DNA from: Cycas panzhihuaensis
Lineage: Eukaryota; Cycadophyta
Assembly (NCBI GenBank): GCA_023213395.1
Contig: CM041465.1
Span: forward strand, 33,611,741-33,675,740
DNA: 64,000 nucleotides
Direction of reading: 5' to 3'
The number at the start of each line of letters is the position of its first letter. The stretch's first letter is position 1. Both the position numbers and the translations under genes were made by a program. Shown here piece after piece: positions 11,770 through 24,200 of this stretch. A model generated the notes under the pieces. That model was not told where the DNA came from and made no database searches. It was given only the letters and a program-made list of their open reading frames with translations.

Positions 11770-12710
11770 TTGCCTTGAGACTAGTTCTTAGGTTAATTTT
11801 GAATTTTTTATTATTTGTTTCCCTAACCACAACCTCTATTTTATTATAGATTTTATCCTCATTGTTTAGGATTGTTCTATGAGGGTTGTAGATTAGATTA
11901 CCTTTTTCTACACTCAATGATAACATGCCCAGGTTTACCAAAATAAAATCAGGTAATATTTTATCTTCTTTGCTAATTTTTATTCTATTGTGGTTGTTGG
12001 TTCAAATTCATAGAACTAAACTATTGGGTAAGTGGCAACTATTGAGATTGATTCCTTTATTTATTTCTAGCTATGAATGTGGGTGTAATATTAGAAGAAG
12101 ATATTGTTCCTTGATGGTTCAAGATACCTTCTTCTTTTAACAACAATCCTTCTAGGGTATTAAAGTCATTAGATAATCAGAAGATAAAACTATTGTATAT
12201 GGAAGGAAGAACATTTACAACACTATAAATAAGGTCATGGTTAGAAGGAGGAGCTCTAAGAGTAATAAGCTAGTTTATAATGACCTTAACTTCAATCATA
12301 TGTGAAGGAATAGAACCAATAAGGGGTATGGCATATAAGTATATTTTTAGCATAATGGCTATGGAGTCATCTTTCTGCTCATAAAGGGAACATATAATAT
12401 TCCAAGATTCATGAGAAGTATCTATTGTCTTAATATTTTAATCTACATTATCCTCCACAACTAAGTGAAGGAAAGATAGAGCTATATTATCTTTAGCTCT
12501 AAAGACAATAAGAGTAATAGGATCTGGAGGGATCTTATTATTATTAGGGTTAGTTGGGTCAAAAGTAGGAGTAGATTTATCTATATCTCTAGATACATAA
12601 GAACAAAAATCATTCATGATTAAGAGGTGTTTGACTTGTTTCTTCTAAGCCAAAAAGTTATTACTTTTTGATAGTTTAATGGTGTTTGAAATTAATATTT
12701 GTGCTATCAT
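11770..12710 (-). pseudogene. copia-2 gag remnant (copy A)
   Basis: An ATG at 12710 opens MIAQILISNTIKLSKSNNF, then LAWKKQVKHLL-like sequence with one stop. This is the plant copia gag N-terminus and is very similar to copia-3 gag (MVTQMLNANTIKLTG). Near 11880-11935 is FYFGKPGHVIIECRK, a zinc knuckle whose second Cys is now Phe. Several stops interrupt the frame. The 102-codon open frame at 11633-11941 runs through the insertion junction and is chimeric, so it is not a gene. Confidence 0.75.
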
Positions 12711-14678
12711 TGTGAACTATTTGCCTAGTGGTCTATTTAACCAAGATGTTAAAGTTTTAATATCTCTAATGATGCCATTAATTGTTATTTTGTCTAGTGG
12801 AACCTTCTCATAGCTAATAGTTTAAGGGCTCTATATTCATCGGTACATGAGCAAGTCAAACTTGATATACCTTGGTATATGAGTATAGAAGGTTCAACTA
12901 CCTCCTAACACTATGTATCTACTTGTATTAGATTTATGCCAAATGACATATCTAGTATGAAGGACTAAAATCAAGGTACTAACCCTCTTCAGGTCTGACT
13001 TAATCTTCAAGCACCAAAGGAAAGGGTTTATATGTCTATACATCACTCAATACACCTTATAGTAAGTTGCCCCTTGGTTTGCTGATTTAAATAAATACAA
13101 CTTACATGTGTAAGAGTGATTACTTTAGGGGTCTTAATCATTCCTTTTGTGGGATTAGTAATTTATGCAATTTAATTTAGAGATTGTCTTATTTAATATT
13201 TCAAAATCAAATTCCTTTTTAAGTAGTCTTATTTAAAGATAGTAATATAAATATTTTAATGATTTTGAAGTGGGAGACTTGATTTAAAATTGCAACGAAT
13301 AAATAATAAAAGTATAAAGGAAAGGGTTTAGAGTGCTCAATAAGGAAGGTGCCACTAATAAAAGGTGGAAAAATAATCTATCTTCAAACAAGAAAATCAT
13401 CTATAACCACAAAGTATCACACATTATTAGCTTTGAAAAAGAGTTAAAAAATGCTCCTCAAATGATTAAAAAATCCTTTGTAATATGCTTATAACTAATA
13501 AATCTCCTTTAAAAATGTATTTATAGATTTTAATTAATATAAAAGTGCTTTAAAAACATAAAATAAGATAAAGGAAATGGGTTTATATGGCTTGAAATAT
13601 GCCCAAAATCTGCTAAATGATCATCTAAGATGAATTATTCTAAGTCATGATTCTAGCAGTTTAGATAACTTGAAAAATGGACATATGGTTATAAAGATAT
13701 GAGTAAAACAATCTTCATGTTGTACTTCCAAGTTGCATCCAGTCGTACTTGGGTTGTCAAACTATGACTTAGTTGCACTTTAAGTTGTGCTTGCATTGTT
13801 GAACTATGACCGAGTTACACTTCAAGTTGTACTTAGTTAGACTTTAGGTTACACATGACTAGTTTCTAAAGGGAAGGAGGCCTTGTAAATTTGTAGTAAT
13901 ATTCCAATCTAATTAAATTTAAAAATAACTTTATAAAAAAAAAAGAATCAAATTAACAAATTATAAAGATACTTGGTGTTGATCAAAACTCTATGAGTAA
14001 AGTTTCTACAAAACTTTCAATTGAAATTATTTCAATTTACTTGAGTGAGCTGATTGATTGCATTAGATATTAATTAGAGTGCCCTGGTAATCACTTCATT
14101 GATTTGTTTGCCATGAGTTGTAAGATATATATGAGTAGAGGAGTGACGAAAGAAACATAAATATGATCTTTATGTGAGCAAAGCAAAGATCTAGCAATGG
14201 CGATCTTCACGTAGACTCAATCAATGGGCATAACACACACTCTTTTATGAGTGGCTACAACTTGTTTGGGCATCTCCTCCATTGACAGATGACTATTTCT
14301 CCTTTTTGGATGGATAAAAACTCTACAAGGATATGCCTAATTTTATTCCACGATGAATAAGTGGCTCCTCTCAACTACGATCGTCATTTTTATGGTAGGG
14401 CTTCGCCCTTCTCTCTATAAACTATATGGTATAACTAGAGGTATTATACACAGGTAGCAAGAGCTAGTGATGGACAAAAATGAAGACAAATAGGAATAGG
14501 CCAAACATGGTCTAGTTAGCCAAAAATGAGTTTGGTGTATACTTTGAATAGACCCAAATAGGTTTAAATATTTCTATAAATAGGGTTTTGTTTTTCCCAA
14601 TGAAATAGAATATAACTTCTTCAATGGGTGATTAAACCTATAATAGATGAGTGTGTTGGGGAAAACAAGAGAATACCA
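12711..14678 (-). other. long untranslated leader of copia-2 (copy A)
   Basis: About 2 kb lie between the gag start and the primer site with no coding signal. Copy B holds the same leader at 55107-57068. It contains a 42-bp imperfect tandem repeat at 13748-13831 and a somewhat GC-richer block near 14220-14450 that is well conserved between copies. Confidence 0.6.
13748..13831. repeat. 42-bp imperfect tandem repeat in the copia-2 leader
   Basis: Two 42-bp units begin at 13748 (cttgggttgtcaaactatga) and 13790 (cttgcattgttgaactatga), followed by a partial third unit. Copy B carries the same pair from 56141. Confidence 0.7.
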
Positions 14679-14691
14679 CTCTAATACTAAA
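14679..14691 (-). promoter_or_regulatory. copia-2 primer binding site (copy A)
   Basis: The minus strand reads tttagtattagag, just inside the CA end of the LTR. This is a decayed TGGTATCAGAG. Confidence 0.6.
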
Positions 14692-15167
14692 TGATAGAAT
14701 TATAATTAATCTAATTACTAGAAAACCACAACAAGATCTTTATTCTCTTATATCCAATATATATAAACACATCAAATATATTATGAACAACTTCAAATGA
14801 ACACAATATGTGAATGAGGATTAGAAATTGACTTTAACCTAAAATAATAACATATCAAATTAGTTGATGACTGATATAAAAGTTTAGTAGAGTTTTGACT
14901 CTCACTAAATATGCAACTTTCATTTTCTATTCTAAGAACTAGATGAGTGTAGACATGGCCTTAATTTATATAGGTCTCAATGTCTATCATATTATAATAC
15001 AATGGCTGTGGATTGTAACTCACATGCTCACATTTCATTAGACATCATGTTACTTAAATCTCATTGGAGAGTTATAAGGCTAAAGAAGTATAATATTAGA
15101 TCATAACTTAAGTTATAATTTACTAACTTTACATAAGAGTACATAAGGGGGTCATTATATTTTAACA
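14692..15167 (-). repeat. copia-2 5' LTR (copy A)
   Basis: On the minus strand it runs from TGTTAAAATATAATGAC (ending at 15167) to AATTCTATCA (14692), with canonical TG and CA ends and a length of 476 bp. It matches 57082-57580 in copy B and the truncated left LTRs at 6427-6874 and 51629-52036. Confidence 0.85.
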
Positions 15168-15331
15168 TAAACCTGCATGCAAGTCAGTGGGATTTTATTG
15201 TATTTGTATGCAGTATTTAATATTAACATGTAGTTCTTTTTAACTACATTAAAAGTTGAATATGTGGAGTTTCATATACTAAGTATATGAATAGGTATCT
15301 TTAACCTATTTGAAGGTTGCACCATTAAAAC
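15168..15331. other. copy-A flank to the right of copia-2
   Basis: It matches 57581-57744 in copy B (cctgcatgcaagtcagtggg). No gene is visible. Homology stops at accatta, where the copia-4 block begins. Confidence 0.7.
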
Positions 15332-15687
15332 TAAAACAAAAATGTTTAACTTATTTATTGAAATCTTTCCCTTAAGGATAATAATAATATATGTTTGTTC
15401 AGAAGTATTTAGATGTTTATGTTTGAAACTAGACATTATAGGGAAGTGTCTCTACTTCAAAAAATGGCTATTGAGCATCATTAAATCTACAACATGCTTC
15501 ATCTTTATATTATCTAACAATAGAATATCTTAGCTAATAGATATAATAAAGTACATAACAGAGATACAATTAATACAACATATTTATATGCTAACTTAGA
15601 ATATAAGTATTTGCTATCACAAACCCTGGATTAGTGTAGAAAGTAATAAATTTAACTCAAATTACACTTAAACAAGCTTTGATAACA
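15332..15687 (-). other. leader-like segment left of the copia-4 LTR
   Basis: The minus strand begins with TGTTATCAAAGCTTG at 15687, a primer-site-like sequence placed directly after the LTR end. The 356 bp that follow lack a clear frame. For a minus-strand element this segment would be the start of another internal region. Confidence 0.5.
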
Positions 15688-16234
15688 TGTAGAATATTAG
15701 AATACATATGGAAGAAACTAAATAAGAAGGATATATCTATTCAAAAATAGAAAAATTAATTTCACTATAATAAAAAAATCATCTCACTTTTATAAACTTC
15801 TCTTGTCCTTTACAATGCATAATTAGTGCATATATGCAAACCTAAGAAAGCAATATTGATCCCAAAAGAATTGATATATATGAGGTAGGTAGTGTAACTA
15901 TTAGAGAAGGAATAAAAATTACAAAACATTACATTGCATAGTCATACATCAATAGAGACTAAATATAGACAAGTGGAAAATCCATTTGGGGGAAGAAAAA
16001 TCATCTTAAAATTTAATAATCTTTATTATTATAATGTATAGTACATAAACCATATTTTTTGCATTCACTCTTGTATACATAATGAGAGAGATGATGTATA
16101 TTGAATTAGGTAACAACCCATTCAATTGAATTTTAATATTAATATAATAATAATTAAACCAAAAAATAACAACTAATATTACAAGATAATATTATATCCT
16201 AATGTACATTGCAAAATAATATTATATTCTAACA
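15688..16234 (-). repeat. copia-4 LTR flanked by internal sequence on both sides
   Basis: On the minus strand it starts TGTTAGAATATAATATTAT (16234) after the purine tract catttaagagggatg and ends TAATATTCTACA (15688). It has TG and CA ends and a length of 547 bp. A purine tract on one side and a primer site on the other mean it served as 3' LTR for one unit and 5' LTR for another. Confidence 0.7.
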
Positions 16235-16259
16235 TCCCTCTTAAATGTTGTATATAATA

Positions 16260-17560
16260 TAATAATAGAAAGTAGAATGATAAAGGCTTCAACATGTTGA
16301 TTCCACTTTGATGAAGTCTTCATTAACTTTTAGTAATTAATAAAACTTGATAAACTTTACTTTAGTAAGAGGCTTTATCATTATATTAACACCTTATAAA
16401 TCTGTAGTACAATATGAAAGATTAATAATATCACCATTAATAAGATTTCTAATAAATTATTGATAGATTTCAATATATTTTGTTTAATAATGAGTAATAG
16501 GGTTAGTAGCAATAGTAATAGTTCTTTGATTATCTATAGTAATTTGAATAGAAAATTTAGAAAAGAAACCAAGTTCATTTAATAATGACTTAATCTACAA
16601 AGATTCTTTACTAGCTTTGACGTAAGCATGATATTATGCTTTAGTGGTAGAAAAAGTAAGTGATTACATTTTTTTACTGATCCAAGTAATATGTGAAGAA
16701 TAAGAAAAGAACACATATCTTACTATGGATTTACATTCATAAGTATTACTCGCCCAATTATAATCAGTACAACTTATCAATTAAAAATTAGGATTAGAAT
16801 AGTTCTAGGTGAAGCAAAAGTAAATTGCACATTATAGATATCTTAATATACATTTAGTATCTTTCTAGTGAGATTAATATGGCTTTTACATATATTTAAA
16901 ATATAAAGTGATAACATAAGAGATATTAGGATAGGTCCGGATTAGATAGATTAGGCTATCAATAAGTTGATGATATAAGGTTGGATCAACATGAGATGTT
17001 TGATAATTAATCAATAATTCAATGCCTAATTATAAGGGGGTGGGTGCTGGTTTAGAGTTTTCCATATTGAATCTTTTAATGAGATTAAGCACATATTTTT
17101 GTTGGGATATTAAAATTATAGAGTCAGATTGACAAATTTATAAATCAAGAAAATAATGCAGAAGACCTAACTTAGTCATTTAAATTTTTTTCATGAGAGT
17201 AGTTTTCAATTGAAAAATATAAGAAGGTAATATCTAGTTATGATAATATCATCAACATATAAAATGAGAAGATTAATGTGCATGTTTTCATGTTTAAAAT
17301 AAAAATTTAGATCACTTATGCATTTGTTATGGCTATTAGAAATAAGGTAGTAGTTAATTTTATTATACTAAGCTTGAGAGGCTTATTTAAAACCATATAA
17401 AGACTTTTAAAGTTTGAAAACAAGATTAAGATTAGTTATAAAACTTGGAGGTTGAGTCATATAAATTTCTTTTTCTAGATCTCCATTGGGAAAAGCACTT
17501 TTAACATTCATTTGATGGATTTGCTAGTCAAATTTGGCTACAAGGGAGATAACAAATTTT
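16260..17560 (-). pseudogene. copia-4 reverse transcriptase and RNase H remnant
   Basis: The minus strand gives EIYMTQPPSF, SLYGFK, then LILYVDDIIIT with an intact YVDD catalytic box near 17235-17255. RNase H pieces follow, with ASKESL and IKPLTKVKF near the end. The domain order is normal for copia RVT_2 plus RNase H. Many stops (often TAA or TAG) make it a pseudogene. Confidence 0.75.
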
Positions 17561-17799
17561 AATGGTATTTATGTTAGCAATAGGATCAAAGGTTTTATTA
17601 TTATCAATATCATCAATTTAATAAAAGCCTTTAACAATCATGTGAGCTTTATACTTTTGAATAACACCTTTATAGTTATATTTTGTACGGTATATCTACT
17701 TACAATTAATCAAGTTTTTCTCAAAGAGAAAGGGAACTAAGTCCCAAGTAAAATTTTTAATGAGAGCCTCATATTTAACCTTTATTACTTGTTGCTATA

Positions 17800-19130
17800 T
17801 CGAGATTTTGTGAGCTTCTTAAAATGTATTAGGATCATCATTAGATATAATTTTAGCCATTAATGTAAAATTGGCTTGTACTTTTTGTGACCTTATTTTT
17901 CTAGTTTTGAATATATTATTAGCATCAGGTTCTACATTAAAATATATTTTTAAACCTATTTTAGTTGTTTATTATTTTAGGGATGATTAAAAGAGTATAA
18001 TAACTCAAATTCATTAGTGTTAGTTAGAGTCAAATTTTGGACTTATGTTTTTAAGTTTGACATAGTTACATTATCAACCTATTTTCTAGAGAAATTAGAT
18101 AAAATACTATTAGTTAAAAGTTTTCAATAAGAAGAGATATTTGATTAGAGTTAGTGATTGATGAGGATCCTTTTTCATCAAACTTGATATCACATTTAAT
18201 GGAAATAGTATGTGTTATAGGATCTAACGAATGATAAGCCTTACTTTCTTCACTATAATTAATTAAGATAAATCGAGAACTTTTTGGATCAAAATTTTAC
18301 CTTTTTTCTTTTAGAACATGCGCCTAAGTACTTCCAAATATTTTAAGGTATTTAATAGAAGGTTTATGACCAAACCACTTTTGTTTTGGTGTATTATTAT
18401 TAAAAGCTTTAATAGGTAATTTATTTAAAAGATAGTTAGAACATACTACAACTTTAGCCCAAAGTTTTAAATCTAAGCTTTTGGTATGAAGTATATATTC
18501 AGTCATTTCAATGAGTATACAATTTTTATATTTTGTAATATCATTTTGTTGAGGAGAGTAAGTAATAGAGTATTGCAATCTAATATCATTCATTTTATAA
18601 AAATGTGTAAGATCATTGCTTAAATATTCTTTTGTATTATCAGACCTAAAAATTTTTATTTTAAAGTTTGATTAGTTTTCAACTAAAGTCTTAAACTCAA
18701 CAAAGATATTAAAAACTTCACTATAATATTTTAATATATAAACTCAATATTTTCTAGAAAAGTCATCAATAAAAGTTACAAAATATTTATTACCAAAATA
18801 TGAGGGTGCTTGAAAGGGACTGTATATATTAGAATGGACAAGTTCAAGTGGAGATTTGACTCAAGACTTAGTTTTATAGGAAAAAGGATCTATGCATTAT
18901 TTACTTGAAACACAAGTTTCACAAACACTATATGCTATAGATAAAGAAGGAAGATCATGAACCATATCATGTTGTATCGAAAAACATAGCTTGCCATAGC
19001 TTGTGTGACTAAAGCGCATATGCCATGAATGACTAATGGGGTTTGATTGAGCAATGAAAGAAGTGAATGACCTAGTTTTAGTTGTACGTGTAAGGTCTGT
19101 TAGACTATAAAGACCCATCTTATAATCAAC
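17800..19130 (-). pseudogene. copia-4 integrase remnant
   Basis: An open piece at 18897-19118 holds the GAG-pre-integrase and zinc-binding region (SHSWHMRFSHTSYGKL, then VCETCVSSK). A second piece at 18324-18593 holds ITYSPQQNDITKYKN and LWAKVVVCSNYLLNKLP. The first contains the HHCC finger and the second the region after the DDE core. Stops lie between them. Confidence 0.75.
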
Positions 19131-19389
19131 AGGTCTAGAAGTAATTAGTTTGAACTTATAAAAAGGTTGTTTTATAATAAATTTATCTTTTTACAATTCA
19201 ACCACTAGGTTCTTTTAGCAGATTTGATAAACAAAGAATAAGTTAGGTAGTAATCTAGGAATATATAACACATCATTAATAGATCCATTTCTAAAAGAAA
19301 TATCATATGTTCCTTTAACGTTAAGTTAGAAACCACTACCAAATAAAAGTTTTTCTTTAAAATTTGTGCTTGGGCTATAAGTAGAAAGA

Positions 19390-19450
19390 TACTCTTAATA
19401 TCTTATCATATGATGAGAAGCACCATAATCAAGCACCCATGAAGGAGGTA
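19390..19450 (-). pseudogene. copia-4 protease active site remnant
   Basis: The minus strand reads PSWVLDYGASHHMIRY, the copia protease signature. The usual D-S-G-A is D-Y-G-A, so the Ser next to the catalytic Asp is replaced. Confidence 0.65.
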
Positions 19451-19499
19451 GTGTGATAGGCACAGTAAAGACTAAAGTAGAGATAGTTAGAGAGTCATG

Positions 19500-20475
19500 A
19501 AATTTAGATTATATACATTTTAAAGCTTTCCAAGCTTTAGAAGCTAACTTATTTCGACAAATATCTATAATATTCCCCTTTTCATGATAGTACACACAAC
19601 TAAGGTTTTGGTTATAATGTTATCCAAGGATATTTTTTGTTTGATTTATATATTTTAATACTGAGTGTGTGCTTTAATTTTTAGACATTCTTAGATATTT
19701 AGGATTTTGATTATTGTAGAAGTTTGAACATGAACTTATGTATAATTTCTGAGGTTTAGAATTATTATTGGGATTATTTTAATTATGATTTCAACTTTTA
19801 TGTTTGTGTTGCGATTTAGTATTAAAGAAAAGAGCCTAAGAAGGATGTTTTATTTTTTCTAGTTTGAATATGCATTGACTAGTATTAACTAGTTGGTTTG
19901 TAAGTTGGTTGAAGGAGATAGTGGGATGACCACACTACTATTTAATAGTTTTATATTGATTGAAGTATTTTGGAAGTTTATTGATTACGAAGTGGACAGG
20001 TGTATCATTGTCTTTGGTATGTATTGTTGTTATAATCTCATCACCTTTTTTGATTATTTTAACATAATTATTTAGATTTATATTTATTAGTTAAAGATTA
20101 GACAAAAATTCCTTGACTCTAGAAAAATTTTTATATTTTAAATCATACATATTTTTTAGCCTGGTAAATTATATTATATCAACTTTGTCATATTTTTCTT
20201 TTAATTTTTATGAGCTAATAACTAGTTCATTTGAGTTAGTGAACTGCCTATAAATGTTAGGGAAGAGAGAGAGGTTAGGATGGTGCATAAGGCTCCATTA
20301 TAATTTATTAAATAAAGTGCGTAGACATTTGATGTAGTATATGCAAGTTTCTTAAAGTTTTTGGTTATATATTACCATATTTTTTGTTGTTTTAGCTAGC
20401 CAGATACTTTAACCTTCTAGTCAATGTAGTTTGAGCTAGTTAATACTAAAATCTTCGTTGATGGGGCCATCCCAG
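19500..20475 (-). pseudogene. copia-4 gag remnant
   Basis: The minus strand reads KILVLTSSNYIDWKVKVSGW near 20400-20460, then FVINKLPKYFNQYKT near 19950. This follows the copia gag pattern of an N-terminal NY-x-x-W block and a later LP-x-x-F/Y block. The frame is broken by several stops, and a zinc knuckle is not clearly preserved. Confidence 0.65.
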
Positions 20476-20628
20476 GTATAAAATCCATTAGAAAAAAGTG
20501 TATGTGTTAAAGATATAATGAGATACTTAAATGAACCTTTTTAATTTAGGTGTAAAATAAGATGTATGAGCTTTCAAATTAATGTGATATTATAACAAAC
20601 CATATACATATAATATTTAAAAAATGAT

Positions 20629-21260
20629 TATCATCACAACGATTCCATCTTTAAATTAAGTATTGCAAGATTTATATTAATGAATGTAGTATAGTAATAG
20701 ATAAAGTAATGATATAATAAAATTTATAAACAAACTATAAGTATGAATATTAAAAAAGAAATGGGGGTATGTCCCTTTAAACACACTTATATAAATGAGG
20801 GTTCATTTTTCAGATATACATTTATGAAAATATAAATTATGATAAAAGCATACTATAATAAGCATAGATTATTATCAATTTATAAAATTATTTGACATAT
20901 GAAATTAGTTAGTGGCATTCATATTAATGTTTATACAACTAAGTGTATTTGTTAATGGGGGTATTTTAATCCACTTAATTCATGAATGATAATGTTTTAG
21001 TCATTAAAAATACCAAAATAAATGATTATTGCTAAAAGAACATGAATAAAATTACTAAATGAAATCACATACCTGAACTTACCTTGTACACAATTTATTA
21101 TATGATTTTTGAATTGAAATTGCACCATCAAATTAGCTTCATAATGGTTAACAAATGACCATTTAAATTGGAGATCATTGAGCCAGGATTCTAATGCCTC
21201 TTTCTGTTCTAAATTTTGACTCTAAAAGCTCAAGTTATTGTAAAAAGCATAAAAGATACT
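20629..21260. other. right end of copy A, no gene
   Basis: It matches 57745-58370 in copy B (tttataaaattatttgacat, tgattattgctaa and neighbours). No coding signal is seen. The match stops at aagatact, exactly where the copia-3 LTR begins in copy B. Confidence 0.8.
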
Positions 21261-24200
21261 CTTTAATGAGGTGGAGGGGATGGTTGACAATCATGGGGTT
21301 AAACCCCTTTTGTGTTAAGAAGTAGGTCACATGAGTGGCTTAATATGACTATGGGATAATGGGCTAGGGGGTTATAGACTTCAAATAAAAATGAGCTAAA
21401 ATAGAATCTTTTTATATTTGCAAAAAGATTAAAATCTTTTCCATAAAATTTGAGGTCTGCTAATTTTTTTTTTCTTAAATGCTAAATAAAAACACCCTAT
21501 ATATATTTAGGGTTTTAAAAATACTTTTCTAATGTATCTCTATTATCTATCTTTCAGTTTTCCTATTAACTAGATGCAACGATATTTGAATTAGGTCGAT
21601 GGCATCTCTTCTTAATATCGAGTTTGGAGCAAACCGAATTTAATAACAACCTTGGTAGGATTGGCCAACTCATAGATGAATGGAAAATTTCTGTTATATT
21701 TTTAAATCTTATGGATCAAATAATGTTGATGAGATGTTAGGTAGCATGAAGAGGGTGAACCTTAGTATACTAAATGAACACACCTTAATTTATCATTTGG
21801 TAGTGTACATAATACGTAGGTATCTCACTAATGATGGCGATGTTGTATAGACATTTGCATCTCTTGTATGGCCTAAATGGACCCAAATCGATCAAGCGAG
21901 CCTACTACAACTATAATAATGATGGACACACCTCCTGAAGACATCAACACTTAGTATTTTTGAGCTTGAAATCTCCTTGTTATTAAAGAGTTTTTCTTAT
22001 GGCCTTTCATTGTGACGTTTATGTAATTACTTACTGAAAGGATTTTATTTGATCCAATTATTAGGGCTGACCTATTCTCTATAATGGTTGATATGATCAA
22101 TGTAACTTAAGGATAAGAAATTAAATGATTGCAAGATCATCCCATCTACTAAGTCAAAGACAAGCCACTAATTGGAGTGTTAGAATTAGGGGAGGCAATG
22201 CATTCTAGAAGGTTTTGAGATGGCTTTCCTTCAAGATAAGTTGTTCACCCCTCTTTAAAATCTTTGGATGATTGTTTCACTAAAATTAGGTCTTTGGTTG
22301 ACTCTTGTATATTTGTATGAATTTCCTTACTTAATCATGGGTTTGTTGCTTGTAGATGAAACTATATTTTATTTTGAAAAGGTGTAATGAGATAAGTTTT
22401 CTTGATTTTGCATGATTTTGGTGAAATGTTATCATGGATTTATGGAATGATTGATGTTTGGATGATGATGAGTGTATTTTATAGCTTTCATTTACCGATG
22501 AATGAAATTATAACTTTAAAATCTTTCCCTAATCCATTCCAATCCCCTTTTTCCTTTGAAACACCTTCTTGTTGTTATTTTTTCCATTGATTTGTATACT
22601 TTGGCCATCAATTTTTTGGGCTTGGCTTTAATTTGTCATTTCTTTTGGGTTGTGTTTTCTCTTTGATGAAGTTTTTTTACTTCAATTTTTGGCAATACTA
22701 TATGTTTTCTCAAAGTTTATTTGCTAAATTTTTTATTAGTTTTTTAATATTGCCAAAAATATGACCAATCATATTTTATATAGAAAGTCATAATTTTCAT
22801 TCTACATAAAGTGTGACCAATCATGTTTTATGTAGACAATTATATTTTTGATTATGCATACAAATTTTTTAGTCAGACATGTTACTTCTTCTTTACCTTT
22901 TATATGTTCTCACATAGATTTAGTGGTAACTTCTTCTTTCTTGCCCAAAAACCTATGAAACCCTTTAGAATTGATTAGAGAGTTTGGTTGCATTTTTTGG
23001 TAATTAAGGAAAAGGAAAAGAGGGAGAATCAAGAGGGAACAAGCTTGTAATTCAAAAAACTTAGATTATTTTTGCTGAAATTTAATTTCTAAAGGCTAGT
23101 TAAGCTATCGTATCATTTGTAGAATCTCAATCCAAGTTCTAATACTTTTTCCAATATGTATGGCAATATTTTTCTACCATCCCTTTTAGTTTGTGAAGGA
23201 TTCTTTGTGCTTATGTTGTGCCTTATGTACCTTTCTTTCTTCTTTTTGGATGTGGCATGTTTGTTTTAGGTCTTGGTGGCTATTTTTCCTTAGAAAAATC
23301 TAACCTAAAAGGTCAGCCCTTTATGGGATCTTTAGGAGTTAACTATTAAGAAGAGAGATTTATGTCTTCTCAATATATATATCTTTTCTCCTCCCACTCT
23401 CCATAGTAATCCTGGCTCTTTCTAAGATGATGTTGGCCTCATTCTCTTGGTTTTGGTGATAATTCTTTTATTCTTCTCAATCTTTTCCTTTCTTATTGTT
23501 TGTTTTAAGGGAAAAAATTAGAGAAAGATTAGTCAATAAGGGGAAGACTACTATCTTGAGGCACACATATAGTTGTAAATTTAAGAAGTTCTTATGGTTT
23601 TGATATATGTTTTCTTTCTTCTCTTCTTTCTCCTCCTTCTTATAAAAGATGCTTGGTCAGAAAAAAGTAAAGGGAATAAACTTTCTATGATAATATTAGC
23701 ATTTTTCTTTCTTAGGAGATATATTGAATTCATAAATTTTTATGGTTGCATATTATTAAAATTATCATGAAATATTTCTATGATTTTAACCCAGTTTCTT
23801 AAATCAATTGCATTCCTTATGTTCATAATTATTTATTGGATTTACATCTTGTGTGATATCTCTTACAAGATGATTTGATGAATTTTTAGCTTACATGTTA
23901 AGAATTCATCTTGCATGTTATAGTTTTTAGCTTATATACTTTATTTGAAGTATTTCTACTATTGAAAGTAGTAAAAAATCCATTAAGTATCATACATACA
24001 AGTGGAAAGAACTTAAAAGGAGCCTCATACCATCTCATGCTTCATCTTCCAAGTATGTATGAGTGGCTTCTTTTGTAAGTATTACATTTCATTTGAAGTA
24101 CAAGCTTGTTTGAAGTTTATGAAGATAGTTTTATCTTTCTCTTAGGAAAGATTCTTTTTCTTATAATAATAATAATAATAAACGTATGGGATTCTTCCTT

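Larger units (their letters stand above)
6427..15167 (-). mobile_element. copia-2, copy A: deleted Ty1/copia element carrying a nested insertion
   Basis: Minus-strand order from the right is: 5' LTR (14692-15167), primer site, long leader, gag (start at 12710), integrase (about 7479-8330), RT N-terminus, RNase H tail and 3' LTR (6427-6874). The catalytic core of RT is missing in this copy and in copy B, so the deletion predates the duplication. The protease region was lost here with the nested insertion at 8804-11769. The gag N-terminus resembles that of copia-3, so the two belong to one lineage. Confidence 0.8.
15332..20628 (-). mobile_element. copia-4: decayed copia block present only in copy A
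   Basis: Copy B reads straight through this point (accattatcgtcac). Copy A has accatta on the left edge and tgattatcatcac on the right edge, so atta is repeated at both edges. Inside, the minus strand has gag, protease, integrase, RT and RNase H remnants in copia order, then a purine tract and an LTR (15688-16234). No second LTR is seen on the right, and leader-like sequence lies to the left of the LTR. The block is therefore a rearranged or tandem derivative and not a clean single insertion. Confidence 0.75.
1200..21260 (+). repeat. copy A of a long direct segmental duplication
   Basis: From tatatggtcattattg at 1200 to aaaagatact at 21260, the sequence matches 40070-58370 in the same order and orientation. 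Sampled stretches match at roughly nine bases in ten, with mostly transition differences. Two blocks are present only here: 8804-11769 and 15332-20628. Removing them from copy A, and the LINE from copy B, leaves nearly equal lengths of about 11.8 kb. Confidence 0.9.

Noticed and set aside
11633-11941. 102-codon minus-strand open frame as a gene
   Set aside because: It crosses the insertion junction at about 11769, joining nested-LTR DNA to copia-2 gag. It is a chance chimera.
21600-22000. Possible exon of a host gene in slightly less AT-rich DNA
   Set aside because: No frame stays open for more than a few dozen codons and no protein family is recognisable.
24163-24182. (aat)n microsatellite
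   Set aside because: About six units only. It is an ordinary short simple repeat with no association to a feature.
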